From Anaerolineae bacterium (GTDB lineage: Bacteria; Chloroflexota; Anaerolineae; Aggregatilineales; Phototrophicaceae), in contig JALHNT010000021.1 in assembly GCA_022843385.1 (NCBI GenBank), positions 62,001-126,000 on the forward strand: DNA of 64,000 bases, read 5' to 3'. The position numbers and the translations under genes are program-made. Positions 10,667-19,887 of this stretch are shown in pieces (position 1 is the first letter of the stretch; each line of letters opens with the position of its first letter). The notes under the pieces were generated by a model, which searched no databases, was not told the DNA's origin, and saw only the letters and a program-made list of their open reading frames with translations.

Positions 10667-11713
10667 ATGTTGATCGACGAGCAAGTGCGCCAGGCCATCC
10701 GCGCCTTACCCAAAATTGAATTGCATCGCCACCTCGAAGGCGCGGTTCGCCTGGAAACGCTGGTTGAGATCGCTCGTGACCACGAATTCGAAATGCCGGA
10801 ATACGAGGTGGAAACGCTGCGCCCCTTCGTCCAGATGATGCCATCCGAAACGCGCAATGCCCAGCATTTTCTGGGGAAGTTCTATACTATTCGCCAGTTC
10901 TTTCGTTCGCCGGCGGCCATTCGCCGCATCGCCCGTGAGGCGGTGCTGGACGCGGCGGCTGATAACGTCCGCTACCTCGAACTGCGCTTCACACCGCGCG
11001 CCCTTTCCAATGTGCTGAATTGCACCTATGAGACTGTCGTCGAATGGGTGACGGCGGAAGTCCAGCAAGCCGCATCTGAAGAGGGGATTGAGGCGCGTCT
11101 AATTCTGTCGATGAACCGTCACGAAAGTGTCGAGATCGGCGAGGCGGTGCTGGATGTGGCGCTGGCCTTTCGTGAACGCGGTGTGGTGGCGATTGATCTG
11201 GCAGGCAATGAAGGCGAGTTCTCGGCTGAACCCTTCCTTCCAGTGTTTGAGCGCGCTCGCAAGGCGGGTCTGGGTGTGACGATCCATGCCGGGGAATGGG
11301 GTGGGGCGGATAACATTCGCTATGCCATCGAGCATCTGGGAGCGCAGCGGATTGGTCATGGTGTGCGTCTGACCGAAAACACCGCGCTCATGGAATGGGT
11401 GATTCAGCGCCAGGTGACGCTCGAAGTCTGCCCGACCAGCAATGTTCACAGCGGCGTGGTGGCCGATTGGTCACAGCATCCGCTCAAGTGCCTGTTGAGC
11501 AGCGGCGTCTCAACCACCCTCAATACCGACGATCCCCTCATCAGCGACATTGTCTTGTCCGACGAGTTGATCCAGGCGGTTGACCAGATGGCGTTGACGC
11601 TGGATGACATCAAGGCTCAAATTCTCAACGCGGCGCACAGCGCTTTCCTGCCCGACTCTGAACGGACGGCGCTGGCGCAGCGTTTTGCTGGCTGGCTGGG
11701 AGTAACCGCGTGA
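10667..11713 (+). CDS. add: Adenosine deaminase
   Basis: Deaminates adenosine to inosine in purine salvage. The 348-residue length is normal. The zinc ligands of the metal-dependent hydrolase barrel are present: H20 and H22 in KIELHRHLEG, H207 in HAGEWGG, and D288 in NTDDPL. The catalytic stretch RIGHGVRL and VCPTSNVHSG are also typical. It starts at ATG 10667 with GCGAGG just upstream, and a good promoter lies at 10603-10631. The stop overlaps the GTG start of the downstream metallo-hydrolase by 4 bp, which points to translational coupling. Adenine deaminase activity is a less likely alternative. Confidence 0.93.
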   Translation: MLIDEQVRQAIRALPKIELHRHLEGAVRLETLVEIARDHEFEMPEYEVETLRPFVQMMPSETRNAQHFLGKFYTIRQFFRSPAAIRRIAREAVLDAAADNVRYLELRFTPRALSNVLNCTYETVVEWVTAEVQQAASEEGIEARLILSMNRHESVEIGEAVLDVALAFRERGVVAIDLAGNEGEFSAEPFLPVFERARKAGLGVTIHAGEWGGADNIRYAIEHLGAQRIGHGVRLTENTALMEWVIQRQVTLEVCPTSNVHSGVVADWSQHPLKCLLSSGVSTTLNTDDPLISDIVLSDELIQAVDQMALTLDDIKAQILNAAHSAFLPDSERTALAQRFAGWLGVTA

Positions 11714-12570
11714 TCCAACTGGGTGAGTTTCAACTCCATTTCATCCTCGAATCGACTATCCGCATGGACTCCGGCGGCGCGTTCGGTCTGGTGCCGCGCG
11801 CCCTCTGGTCGCCGCTGATGCCACCAGACGAAGACAGCCGGGTGCTCATGACTCATAACTGCGTTCTGGTGCAGGCACACGGTAAGAACATCCTGATCGA
11901 TACCGGCAACGGCGACAAGCTGCCGGAAAAGCAGCAGAAATTCATGCAGCTCGACCACCCCAATGGCAGCCTGCTCGATGGGTTGGGACGGCTGGGGCTG
12001 AAGGCTGCGGATATTGATGTGGTGATCGATACCCACCTCCACGCCGATCATGCCGGGTCGAACACCCGTTATGATGCCGAGGACAAAATCGTTGCCACGT
12101 TTCCCAATGCCGAATATGTGGTGCAGCGCCGCGAGTATGAAGATGCCATGCGCCCGAATGAGCGCACCCGCGCCACCTATCTGCCACTGAATTACCAACC
12201 GCTGGCGGAGTCCGGGCAGATGCGCCTGCTCGACGGCGATACCGAGATCGCACCCGGCATCTGGGGTGTGGTCACCCCGGGGCATACACCGGGTCACATG
12301 AGCATCCGGCTGGAAAGCGCGGGACAACAGGCCTTGTTCGTCTGTGACATGGCGAGCTTCGCCATTCATTTCGAGCGCCTGGGTTGGATGACCGCCTGGG
12401 ATGTCGAGCCGCTGGTAACGCTGGAGACCAAGCGCCGCTGGCAACAGTGGGCCTTAGAGACCGGAGCGCTGCTGATCTTCGCCCACGATCCGCAGCGTCC
12501 GGCAGGCCGTTATGTGATGGGTGCCGATGGCAAAGCCAGCGTGCAAAAGGTGGATGAAGCCTTCGTCTAG
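11710..12570 (+). CDS. Metallo-beta-lactamase-fold hydrolase
   Basis: A 286-residue zinc hydrolase of the MBL superfamily. HLHADH at 109-114 is the metal-binding HxHxDH motif, H192 lies in TPGHTPGHM, and FAHDP near the end supplies the last histidine. The overall pattern, with an N-terminal MTHNCVLVQ strand and DTGNGDKLP, resembles quorum-quenching lactonase-like and related hydrolases. The substrate is not predictable. It starts at GTG 11710, overlapping the adenosine deaminase stop by 4 bp. Its TAG stop shares the CTAG tetranucleotide with the stop of the convergent protease gene. Confidence 0.85.
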   Translation: MIQLGEFQLHFILESTIRMDSGGAFGLVPRALWSPLMPPDEDSRVLMTHNCVLVQAHGKNILIDTGNGDKLPEKQQKFMQLDHPNGSLLDGLGRLGLKAADIDVVIDTHLHADHAGSNTRYDAEDKIVATFPNAEYVVQRREYEDAMRPNERTRATYLPLNYQPLAESGQMRLLDGDTEIAPGIWGVVTPGHTPGHMSIRLESAGQQALFVCDMASFAIHFERLGWMTAWDVEPLVTLETKRRWQQWALETGALLIFAHDPQRPAGRYVMGADGKASVQKVDEAFV

Positions 12571-14144
12571 CGCGTCCCGGTGTGGAAGGCGGCGATATAC
12601 TCCCCTTCATCATCGGCGCTGCTCAGGGCCAGATACAGGTAAATCTGTTCGCGCCCGCTCACGACTTCCTCAAGCCCGTCAACCGGCAGCGACAGCATGG
12701 CATCGACATCGCTGCCGTCCTGCGCCCGCCCGTTGATGCGCGTCACAAAGCTGTCGCGTAGATCTTCGGAGTCGCCCCAGCAGTTGCGGCGATTGCCGGC
12801 ATCATCACACTGGACGGCCTCATTGTTATCCAGTTCCACCACTTCGCCTGCGCCATCGTGGAGGAACAACAGCGGATCGAGCCGCCGCGTGACGTGGAAC
12901 ATGTAGCTGGTCAGGGCCGTCCCACGTCCAACCATGCCCGGTGTCAGTGAAACCTCCACCTGCGTCCCATAATCAGCCGAGCCAGGCAGCTCCAGCCCTT
13001 CGATCACCAGCACGAAATCGCCTTCCATATCCTCGTAGCCGCCGACCACCAGTGACATATCGCCACCGCGCCGCCCGGATGTGAATTCCAGCCGCGCCGA
13101 GGTCTCGCTGCCGGTGACATCGCCGCTGGTGGGCAGACTGATCTCATAGCCCCGCGCCTCGCGGCTGTCATCGGCGCACTCCGCCTCATCGGCCTGTCCG
13201 CTGGGGAAAATCGCCAGGATGGGGTCGAAGTCATCGACGCCGATCACCGTCGCGGTGTAGTCGATGCCGCCGGGTAATTCCGGGAAGCGGAACTCAACAC
13301 CATTGTTGAAGCGACCATCGCGCCCGCAGTCGATCTCGATGCCGCCCACCAGATCACGATTGCCGCCACCATCATTATTGTCCGGTCTATCCGTCAGCCC
13401 ATCGCGCCAATCCTCCAGGCTCACCAGATTGGTGTCATCGCGGATGACCAGCAGCGCCGCCTGCGATGTCAGGATGCCGCCCAGCCGCCCGCCGGTGCGC
13501 TCTTCCGAACTGACGAAGGTGGGGATGCCGATGAACTGTCCGGCGCTGTTGACCGCCAATCCACCGCTATTCCCCGGCGAGATTTCTGCATCGGTCAGAT
13601 ACAGCAGCTCCACTCGCTCACGCCCCACATCGCCATTCTCGATCGTGGTGATCGATCCCTGGGTGACGACCAGCCGCCCATCGGCAATGCCGGGGAAGCC
13701 GAAGATGGTGATGCTATCCCCCAACGTGACAGTGGGTTCAGCCATTAATTCCAGAAAGGGTAAATCCAGATCATTGGGGTCGATCTCGTCGCCGCGCTCA
13801 TCGCGGTCAATCTGCATCACCGCCAGGTCGAGTTCTTCTTCCGGCGCGACGCCGATCACGCTGGCGAAGTAACGCACTTCTGGCGCTTCGCGGATGTCAT
13901 CGATCATCAGGATAGCGAAATCTTCACCCTCAGATACCACATGCCGGTTGGTGATGATCGTCCCTTGTGCGCTGATGATGGTGCCGGTGCCGCTGGAGAT
14001 GGGGTCGCCGCGTCGATCCAGCGCGAAGATCAATACCACGCGCTCGGCAATCGCTTCGATCTGTTCGCTCGTCAGACGTTCCTGTGCCAGCGCCAGCGTC
14101 GGAAGGAGCAGACCCAGCAGGACGACAAAGATGATTTTACGCAT
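12567..14144 (-). CDS. Secreted S1C trypsin-like serine protease
   Basis: A Deg/HtrA-like chymotrypsin-fold protease outside the cytoplasm. Residues 1-20 form a signal peptide ending ALA before Gln21. The triad is H68 (ITNRHVV), D106 (ELDLAVMQ) and S193 (SPGNSGGLAV). The roughly 300-residue C-terminal part lacks a recognisable PDZ domain. It holds two beta-rich segments (GGIDYTATVIGVDDFDPILA and a DGAGEVVELDNNEA part) resembling bacterial pre-peptidase C-terminal modules. Start chosen at ATG 14144 (MRKIIFVV). A TTG at 14159 would add five residues ahead of the signal peptide. It lies downstream of the anchored-protein gene. Confidence 0.85.
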   Translation of the reverse strand: MRKIIFVVLLGLLLPTLALAQERLTSEQIEAIAERVVLIFALDRRGDPISSGTGTIISAQGTIITNRHVVSEGEDFAILMIDDIREAPEVRYFASVIGVAPEEELDLAVMQIDRDERGDEIDPNDLDLPFLELMAEPTVTLGDSITIFGFPGIADGRLVVTQGSITTIENGDVGRERVELLYLTDAEISPGNSGGLAVNSAGQFIGIPTFVSSEERTGGRLGGILTSQAALLVIRDDTNLVSLEDWRDGLTDRPDNNDGGGNRDLVGGIEIDCGRDGRFNNGVEFRFPELPGGIDYTATVIGVDDFDPILAIFPSGQADEAECADDSREARGYEISLPTSGDVTGSETSARLEFTSGRRGGDMSLVVGGYEDMEGDFVLVIEGLELPGSADYGTQVEVSLTPGMVGRGTALTSYMFHVTRRLDPLLFLHDGAGEVVELDNNEAVQCDDAGNRRNCWGDSEDLRDSFVTRINGRAQDGSDVDAMLSLPVDGLEEVVSGREQIYLYLALSSADDEGEYIAAFHTGTR

Positions 14145-14211
14145 GCCTTGCCCTATCAATGTGCTTCATCATTACCTGCATTATAGCCGGAATTTGATGA
14201 GGATAGGGTGA

Positions 14212-15213
14212 CTAATGCCGTTCCTGCCATTCCTGAATGGTCTGTGCCAGAAACTCGCGCACTTCACTATCACTGATGTCGCCGACGGCTTCAAAGTATT
14301 TGCCATCTACTTCGATGCTCACACCACCATCCGGTGATGGGAAGATGTGGATGCTGCGATTGGCGAATTCGGGTGTGTGCCGCAGCTTATGCTGAAGATA
14401 GGCTTCAATCGCTCCGGCGATGTTCAATTCCGGCACCGGCTTCATCTCCAGCTTCTTGCCCAGCTTGCCCGCTGGCATCGGATTATCCGCCAGTCGGAAA
14501 CTGGGCAGATCGCCCGGCATCCGGCCATCCGGCGTCACCGGCGGTGGCGGGATGAAATGGGGTGTGCTGGGAGCTTCCGGCGGAGTCTGCATCAGCTTGC
14601 TGATCGGAACCGGCGCGTCTTTGGCTGGCTCATCAACCGGCGCTGTTTCTTCGGCTGGGCTGCTGCTGTTGTCAGACTGTTTCTTCGCCACCTGTGCCAG
14701 TTCGCGCATCAGCTTGTTGAAGCGATCGCGGAAATCCGGGTCGCTGTTGACATTCTGGTAGACCTTATCGCCCATTTGCACGATCAGCTTGCCATCGACC
14801 ACATCGCGCAGCAGCGTCAGCACTTCGACCACCTCTGTGGCGTCGCCATCCATCACCGGCATGAGATACGTTCCTTTGCGCGCCGGGCGGGGTGGGGCAC
14901 TCGAAACAGGTACGGTTGCAGCGCGTACCGGGGCCGCCGGGGGCGGAGCGCTCGGCGCGGGTGTGACGGGTGCTGGCGGCGGGGGCGTGGCTGAAGTAAC
15001 CAGCAAATCCAGATCTGGCAAATCCATCTCGGTTGGTGCGCCATAATAACTCGGTGCGCTGGGTGCGGGCGCGGCCTCCTGGCGCTGCTGCTTGCGCCGC
15101 CGCACATAGATCAGCAAGCCGATCAAGACCAGCAAGAGCAGGCCAAAAAAACAAAGGTAGCCGATGATCACCTGTACGAATGGCTGTTGTGCGAATTGTT
15201 CCAGATCACCCAT
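14212..15213 (-). CDS. Membrane-anchored Pro-rich hypothetical protein
   Basis: 333 residues. One membrane helix near residues 14-36 (VIIGYLCFFGLLLLVLIGLL) is followed by a basic stop-transfer RRRKQQ, so the bulk is probably cytoplasmic. A Pro/Ala/Ser linker at about 44-110 leads to a conserved-looking domain (YLMPVMDGDATEVVEVLTLL) and a second Pro-rich linker. The C-terminal domain (IHIFPSPDGGVSIEVDGKYF and a final helical EFLAQTIQEWQ) is not recognised. It begins 3 nt after the fpg stop and ends 67 nt before the protease start, so the three genes may be co-transcribed. No function is claimed. Confidence 0.7.
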   Translation of the reverse strand: MGDLEQFAQQPFVQVIIGYLCFFGLLLLVLIGLLIYVRRRKQQRQEAAPAPSAPSYYGAPTEMDLPDLDLLVTSATPPPPAPVTPAPSAPPPAAPVRAATVPVSSAPPRPARKGTYLMPVMDGDATEVVEVLTLLRDVVDGKLIVQMGDKVYQNVNSDPDFRDRFNKLMRELAQVAKKQSDNSSSPAEETAPVDEPAKDAPVPISKLMQTPPEAPSTPHFIPPPPVTPDGRMPGDLPSFRLADNPMPAGKLGKKLEMKPVPELNIAGAIEAYLQHKLRHTPEFANRSIHIFPSPDGGVSIEVDGKYFEAVGDISDSEVREFLAQTIQEWQERH

Positions 15214-15216
15214 GAC

Positions 15217-16038
15217 TTACTTCTCCGGCTGACAATGAGGACAGAAATGAGTCCCGCGCTGCGCGACCCGTATCTTGACGATGGCCTGACCACAGGTGAG
15301 GCAGGGTTTGCCTTCGCGGTCATAGGCATAAAAATGTTCCTGCGATTCGCCCTTGCTCCCATCCGGCTTACGATACCAGTTGATGCTGGCTCCCTCGTGG
15401 TCGATGCCATCGCTCAGGGAGGCGCGAATCGTGCTATACAGTCGCTCGATTTCGGCAGGCGTCAGGCTGTCCGCCAGCCGCAGCGGATGAATCCCGGCGC
15501 GGTGCAGCGACTCGTCGGCATAGATATTGCCCACCCCGGCAACGAACGACTGGTCGAGCAGCAGGGCTTTGATCGCCCGGTGCCGTCCCTGCAATCGCTG
15601 TTCCAGTACCGCTATGGTGAAATCATCTTCCAGCGGCTCCGGTCCCAGGTTGGGCGCGATTTCATTCACGCTGCCGGCCAGATACACCCGTCCGAAGCGC
15701 CGCGAGTCGGAAAAGCACAACCGCTTGCCATTATCCAGTTCCAGCCGCAGCCGCACCCAGCGATCATCGGGATGGGTTTCATCCGGCGCAGCCACATACA
15801 GCCGTCCAGTCATCTTGAGGTGAACGGCGAAGACATCGTGATCCATCTGACACAGGATGTACTTGGCGCGGCGGTTGATGGCCTGAACCGTTTGCCCCAC
15901 GATGCGGGCGGCGAACAGCTCCGGGCTGGGCATGGCGATGACGGAGGCGCGATCAGTCCAAACACCCGTCACGGTGCGTCCGACAAAGGGCAGGCGCAGC
16001 CCGCGCACAACGGTTTCGACTTCCGGTAATTCTGGCAT
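15217..16038 (-). CDS. mutM: Formamidopyrimidine-DNA glycosylase (Fpg/MutM)
   Basis: A base-excision repair enzyme that removes 8-oxoguanine and formamidopyrimidines and cuts the strand by beta,delta-elimination. After Met removal, P2 is the Schiff-base nucleophile and E3 the acid in MPELPEVETVVRGL. The conserved lysine in HLKMTGRL is present, as are the helix-two-turn-helix region (LDQSFVAGVGNIYADE) and a C-terminal zinc finger with CLTC and CPHC cysteine pairs. The start must be ATG 16038: a GTG two codons earlier would bury the catalytic proline. It is first in the minus-strand run with the anchored protein and protease genes. Confidence 0.96.
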   Translation of the reverse strand: MPELPEVETVVRGLRLPFVGRTVTGVWTDRASVIAMPSPELFAARIVGQTVQAINRRAKYILCQMDHDVFAVHLKMTGRLYVAAPDETHPDDRWVRLRLELDNGKRLCFSDSRRFGRVYLAGSVNEIAPNLGPEPLEDDFTIAVLEQRLQGRHRAIKALLLDQSFVAGVGNIYADESLHRAGIHPLRLADSLTPAEIERLYSTIRASLSDGIDHEGASINWYRKPDGSKGESQEHFYAYDREGKPCLTCGQAIVKIRVAQRGTHFCPHCQPEK

Positions 16039-16133
16039 ATGCACATTCTACCTGAATAAATCGATGATGTGCGTTGAGTATAAGGTGTTTTTGTATAAGT
16101 TGTGTATGGGCTGATTTAGGGGGTACGCCTGAT

Positions 16134-16165
16134 CGTGCCGGGGCGACCCGGAAGGCCGCCCCACG
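16134..16165. repeat. Imperfect palindromic repeat
   Basis: CGTG..GGGGCG...CGCCCC.ACG folds into an interrupted stem. It resembles the dispersed GGGGCG-type palindromes elsewhere in the window. It sits just after the CHAD gene stop and upstream of fpg on the minus strand. Confidence 0.55.
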
Positions 16166-16185
16166 ATGAACATGACCGGCGGGTG

Positions 16186-17130
16186 CTAATTCAGTGCCAA
16201 AACTGCTGTCGAAATCTTCTGCTGCACCTTGCGCGTGTTGAAGCGTGACCAGAGTTCGTCGAACCGGATTTTCAGATCCGCTTCATGCGACTCCAGATGA
16301 GCGATATAGGTACTGACCACATCATGGGTATAGGCTTCCAGGTGCATTCGGGCGGTTGTCGCGTCATTCAGGTGACCCAGACAATCCTGTAGCTCTTTGA
16401 TCTCGCTGATGAACTCTTTGGCCTGGCTGCCCAGCAGACCGTCGAATAATGACACGGTGTAACGCAGCCGCTTGAACTCGATACGCAGCGCGTGCAGGGT
16501 GGTGGCATCCGCATCACCGACGACGGTAGCATAGGCGCGCACACTCGCCAGATGGTTGTAGATCATGCCCGGCAGCACATGCCGCACCTGTGACGGCGTC
16601 ACGCTTTCCGAAGCGGTGGCCTTCGCCCCCTCGCCGGGCTTGGTCAGAAAAGCCGAGAATTCCTTGACGAAGCGACGATAGGCTTTTGAATCGAACAGGC
16701 TGTTGAGCGTCTCGCGCGCTTCTGAGCGTCGTGTATCCAGATCATCGATCACCGCTTGTAAATTGGCCTGGGCATCTGCTTCCAGCGTGGTCTGGAAGGC
16801 CGCCAGATTATCAATCAGCACATCGTAATCGCGCACGCTGCCCAGCGCCCAGGCCAGACGGCGCAGCTCTTCATTATGATGGCGAGCGGCATTCTTCTTG
16901 AAGAACGGCTTCAGCAGCCGGAATACGCTCCGCATCCGCCGGATCGCCACCCGCATATCGTGCACATCTTCAACATCCAGCCCGTTACGGCTGCCATCTT
17001 CATGTTTCAGCATCGAGATGAATTCGCCCAGCAGGACTTTGCGCCCGGCCTCCACCATCAGGTCTTCGGCTGTGATGGGCTGGACTGCTGCTTCTAACTG
17101 GCTGATACGTTCAGCCGGCGTGAGTGCCAT
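16186..17130 (-). CDS. CHAD domain protein
   Basis: A 314-residue protein made of one helical CHAD domain. This domain has many conserved histidines and basic residues, and in other bacteria it binds polyphosphate. The family pattern DVHDMRVAIRRMRSVFRLLKPFF is seen near residues 55-77, with ALGSVRDYDVLIDNL and LHALRIEFKRLRYTVSLF further on, and ELQDCLGHLNDA near the C-terminus. It starts at ATG 17130 with AAGGA 7 nt upstream. A CHAD gene often lies next to a CYTH gene. Here a CYTH protein is encoded 41 kb away, at 58015-58617. Polyphosphate binding is inferred from the family. Confidence 0.88.
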   Translation of the reverse strand: MALTPAERISQLEAAVQPITAEDLMVEAGRKVLLGEFISMLKHEDGSRNGLDVEDVHDMRVAIRRMRSVFRLLKPFFKKNAARHHNEELRRLAWALGSVRDYDVLIDNLAAFQTTLEADAQANLQAVIDDLDTRRSEARETLNSLFDSKAYRRFVKEFSAFLTKPGEGAKATASESVTPSQVRHVLPGMIYNHLASVRAYATVVGDADATTLHALRIEFKRLRYTVSLFDGLLGSQAKEFISEIKELQDCLGHLNDATTARMHLEAYTHDVVSTYIAHLESHEADLKIRFDELWSRFNTRKVQQKISTAVLALN

Positions 17131-17281
17131 GTATCGTTCCTTTCGGAAACTGTCGCGAAATGTTAATTGAAATTTACCACAAACTTAAAAAAAGTGGTGA
17201 AACCTTAACATCATTAAGCACGTAATGCCGCACCCTCGTTCACTCCTGATTCACACCCGTCGCTCAAATAATGCATTCCAA

Positions 17282-17290
17282 TGCTATAAT
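17282..17290 (+). promoter_or_regulatory. Extended -10 promoter element
   Basis: TGCTATAAT is an extended -10 with full TATAAT, 33 nt upstream of the mutase ATG. No clear -35 is seen, which is usual for extended -10 promoters. Confidence 0.6.
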
Positions 17291-17323
17291 CCGCACTAAG
17301 CGGTCTAGTGGGAGACGAATGAC

Positions 17324-19006
17324 ATGACCTTTGATGCTCAACGGTTACAGGCTGTGGCCGCCGCCCAGGAACGCTGGGAACAGACGACGCGGCGCACCTC
17401 ACAGGAACGGCTGCCTGAACGTCGCAAAACTTTCGTCACCCAATCCGGTGTGCCGGTCAAGGGTGTCTATACCTCGCTTGACCTGCCTGACCTGGATTAT
17501 CTGGATGATCTGGGGTTGCCCGGCGAGTACCCCTTCACGCGCGGGGTTCACGCCAGCGGCTATCGCGGCAAGCTGTGGACGATGCGGATGTTCGCCGGCT
17601 TCGGCACTGCCGAGGAAACCAACCAGCGCTACCGGTATCTGCTGGAACAGGGCAATATGGGGTTGTCGGTGGCTTTTGACCTGCCGACCCTGATGGGTTA
17701 TGACACCGATGCTCCGGAAGCGTTGGGCGAGTTTGGTAAGTGTGGCGTGGCGATCAGTTCGCTGCGCGATATGGAAATCCTGATGGATGGCATCCCATTG
17801 GGCGAAGTCTCGACCAGCATGACCATCAACAGCCCGGCACCGATCATCTGGGCTTTCTATATCGCCGCTGCCGAGAAGCAGGGCGTGCCAATGGCGAAGC
17901 TCAACGGTACGCTGCAAAACGACATCCTCAAGGAATACATCGCTCAAAAAGAATACATTTTCCCGCCGGAGCCATCGATGCGGCTGGTGACCGATACGAT
18001 TGAATTCGGCAGCCAGCACATGCCCCTGTGGAACACCGTCAGCATCAGCGGCTATCACATCCGCGAAGCTGGCAGCACGGCCGTGCAGGAGCTGGCCTTC
18101 ACTCTGGCGGATGGCCTGGAGTACGTTCGCTGGGCGCTGCGGCGCGGTCTGGATATTGATGATTTCGCCCCGCGCCTGAGCTTCTTTTTTAACGTCCATA
18201 ACGACTTCATGGAAGAGATCGCCAAGCTGCGGGCGGCCCGGCGCATCTGGGCGCGTGAGATGCGCCAGACGTTCGGCGCGAAGAATCCGCGCTCGTGGCT
18301 GATGCGCTTCCACTGCCAGACGGCCGGGGTCAGCCTGACCGCCCAGCAGCCGGAAATCAACCTCATTCGCGTCGCCATTCAAGCCCTGGCCGGGGTGCTG
18401 GGCGGGGCGCAGTCGCTCCACACCAACAGCATGGACGAAGCGCTGGCGCTGCCGAGCGAACACGCGGTCACGCTGGCAATGCGTACTCAGCAGATCATCG
18501 CCGAAGAAAGCGGTGTCGCCAACAGCGTCGATCCATTGGGCGGGAGCTATATGCTCGAAGCCCTGACCGACCAGACTGAGCAGGCGGTCTATCATTACTT
18601 CCAACGGATTGAAGACCTGGGCGGCGTCCTGCCATCCATCGAAGCCGGTTTCTTCCAACAGGAGATCGCCGATGCCAGCTACCATCATCAGCTTGAGGTT
18701 GACCTGAATGAGCGCATTATCGTCGGCCTGAATCGCTATGTCAGCGGGGAACGCCCGGCTATCCCCATCCTGAAGATGGACCCGCAGGGCTATGACCGGC
18801 AGCTTGCCCGATTGCATCAGCTCCGGCTGGAACGCGACTCGGCTGCGGTTCAATCGACCCTCGATGGGCTGCGCTCGGCCTGCACGAGCAGCGCCAACGT
18901 CATGCCCTGTCTGATTGAGTGCGCCAAAGCCTACGCCACACTCGGCGAGATCACCGATGTGATGCGCCAGGCGTTCGGCGTTTACCGAGAACTGGCTGTC
19001 ATCTGA
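17324..19006 (+). CDS. Acyl-CoA mutase large subunit, isobutyryl-CoA-mutase-like
   Basis: The catalytic barrel subunit of an adenosylcobalamin-dependent acyl-CoA mutase that rearranges carbon skeletons. It has 560 residues and lacks the C-terminal B12-binding domain, so a separate small subunit must exist outside the window. Substrate-pocket residues differ from true methylmalonyl-CoA mutase: F90 (TMRMFAGFG) replaces the key Tyr and Q208 (EYIAQKEY) the key Arg. Phe and Gln are the pair known from isobutyryl-CoA mutase. The catalytic H245 in SGYHIREAG is kept. It starts at ATG 17324 with GGGAGA upstream. Automatic annotation would probably call it methylmalonyl-CoA mutase. The in vivo substrate remains uncertain. 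Confidence 0.88.
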   Translation: MTFDAQRLQAVAAAQERWEQTTRRTSQERLPERRKTFVTQSGVPVKGVYTSLDLPDLDYLDDLGLPGEYPFTRGVHASGYRGKLWTMRMFAGFGTAEETNQRYRYLLEQGNMGLSVAFDLPTLMGYDTDAPEALGEFGKCGVAISSLRDMEILMDGIPLGEVSTSMTINSPAPIIWAFYIAAAEKQGVPMAKLNGTLQNDILKEYIAQKEYIFPPEPSMRLVTDTIEFGSQHMPLWNTVSISGYHIREAGSTAVQELAFTLADGLEYVRWALRRGLDIDDFAPRLSFFFNVHNDFMEEIAKLRAARRIWAREMRQTFGAKNPRSWLMRFHCQTAGVSLTAQQPEINLIRVAIQALAGVLGGAQSLHTNSMDEALALPSEHAVTLAMRTQQIIAEESGVANSVDPLGGSYMLEALTDQTEQAVYHYFQRIEDLGGVLPSIEAGFFQQEIADASYHHQLEVDLNERIIVGLNRYVSGERPAIPILKMDPQGYDRQLARLHQLRLERDSAAVQSTLDGLRSACTSSANVMPCLIECAKAYATLGEITDVMRQAFGVYRELAVI

Positions 19007-19025
19007 TGTCCGAGGAATGCGACGA

Positions 19026-19592
19026 ATGCTACACACCCCCATCGCGGACGATCTCGAACTGTTCCTCCTCATGCCGCACCACGCGCCGGCGCTCTATGCG
19101 CTGCTGCAAGCCAACCGTGCCTACTGGGGCGAGTGGATCAGTTGGGTGCATCGCGTTGAGACACTGGATGATGTGCGCGGTCTGATCGAACGCGGCTTAA
19201 ACGAACTCGCGGAAGGCAGCGCCATTCGCTTCGGCTTGCGCTATCGCGGCGAACTGGCAGGGCGCATCTTTTATAGTTATATTGACACCGACTCGGCGCG
19301 ACTGGAAATCGGCTATCAGATTGGTCAGGCTTTCGCCGGCAAAGGCATCATCAGCCGCGCGGTACCAGTTCTGCTGGATGATGCTTTTGGTGAGATGGGG
19401 ATGCAGAAGGTCGATATATTGTGTGCGGTCCATAACACCCGCAGCCGGCGCATCCCGGAGAAGCTCGGCTTTCAACTGGAGGGGATCATCCGCCACGCCG
19501 AACGGGTGGATGGTCAGCCTTATGATCTGGCTGTTTATGGGATGTTGGCGGAAGAATGGCACAATCGCTCCCAACCGACAGGAAAAGGATGA
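19026..19592 (+). CDS. GNAT acetyltransferase, RimJ/RimL type
   Basis: A 188-residue acetyl-CoA-dependent N-acetyltransferase. The N-terminal part (DDLELFLLMPHHAPALYALL) and the acetyl-CoA loop in GQAFAGKGIISRAV, followed by VLLDDAF, match ribosomal-protein-alanine acetyltransferase-like GNATs. NTRSRRIPEKLGFQLEG is the typical C-terminal motif. Start set at ATG 19026 (MLHTPIADD), with GAGGA exactly 9 nt upstream. ATG 19017 would sit directly on that site. It follows the mutase stop by 19 nt and is likely co-transcribed. The target is unknown: ribosomal proteins, antibiotics and polyamines are all possible. Confidence 0.85.
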   Translation: MLHTPIADDLELFLLMPHHAPALYALLQANRAYWGEWISWVHRVETLDDVRGLIERGLNELAEGSAIRFGLRYRGELAGRIFYSYIDTDSARLEIGYQIGQAFAGKGIISRAVPVLLDDAFGEMGMQKVDILCAVHNTRSRRIPEKLGFQLEGIIRHAERVDGQPYDLAVYGMLAEEWHNRSQPTGKG

Positions 19593-19596
19593 GGTG

Positions 19597-19884
19597 ATGG
19601 AACGCTGGGAATATCTGACGAAATTCATTCAGGCCGATGTCAAGAGCGAAGGGGCTCAGGCCTTCCTCAAGCAGTATCGCCCCAACTGGAAGAATCCACC
19701 ACGCTTCACGCCCGAAGCCATGATGCCGGAACTCGATGATCTGGGCAATCAGGGCTGGGAACTGGTGCATATGGAACCGGTGGCCGAAGTCGGGCGCAAT
19801 GGCGATGTTTTTTTTGCTGGCGATACTGGCATGTGGAGCAGCACCTATTTCTGTGTCTTCAAGCGTCGTAAACCGGCTATCTAG
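19597..19884 (+). CDS. DUF4177-like small protein
   Basis: 95 residues. The N-terminal MERWEYLTKF strand and the later ELDDLGNQGWELVHMEPV resemble the WEY...L..LG..GWELV pattern of DUF4177-type proteins. A final beta hairpin ends YFCVFKRR. It starts at ATG 19597 after AAAGGA at 7 nt. A longer frame from 19282 runs inside the acetyltransferase gene and is rejected. It lies 4 nt after the acetyltransferase stop and 3 nt before the SDR start, in one operon. The function is unknown. Confidence 0.7.
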   Translation: MERWEYLTKFIQADVKSEGAQAFLKQYRPNWKNPPRFTPEAMMPELDDLGNQGWELVHMEPVAEVGRNGDVFFAGDTGMWSSTYFCVFKRRKPAI

Positions 19885-19887
19885 GCC

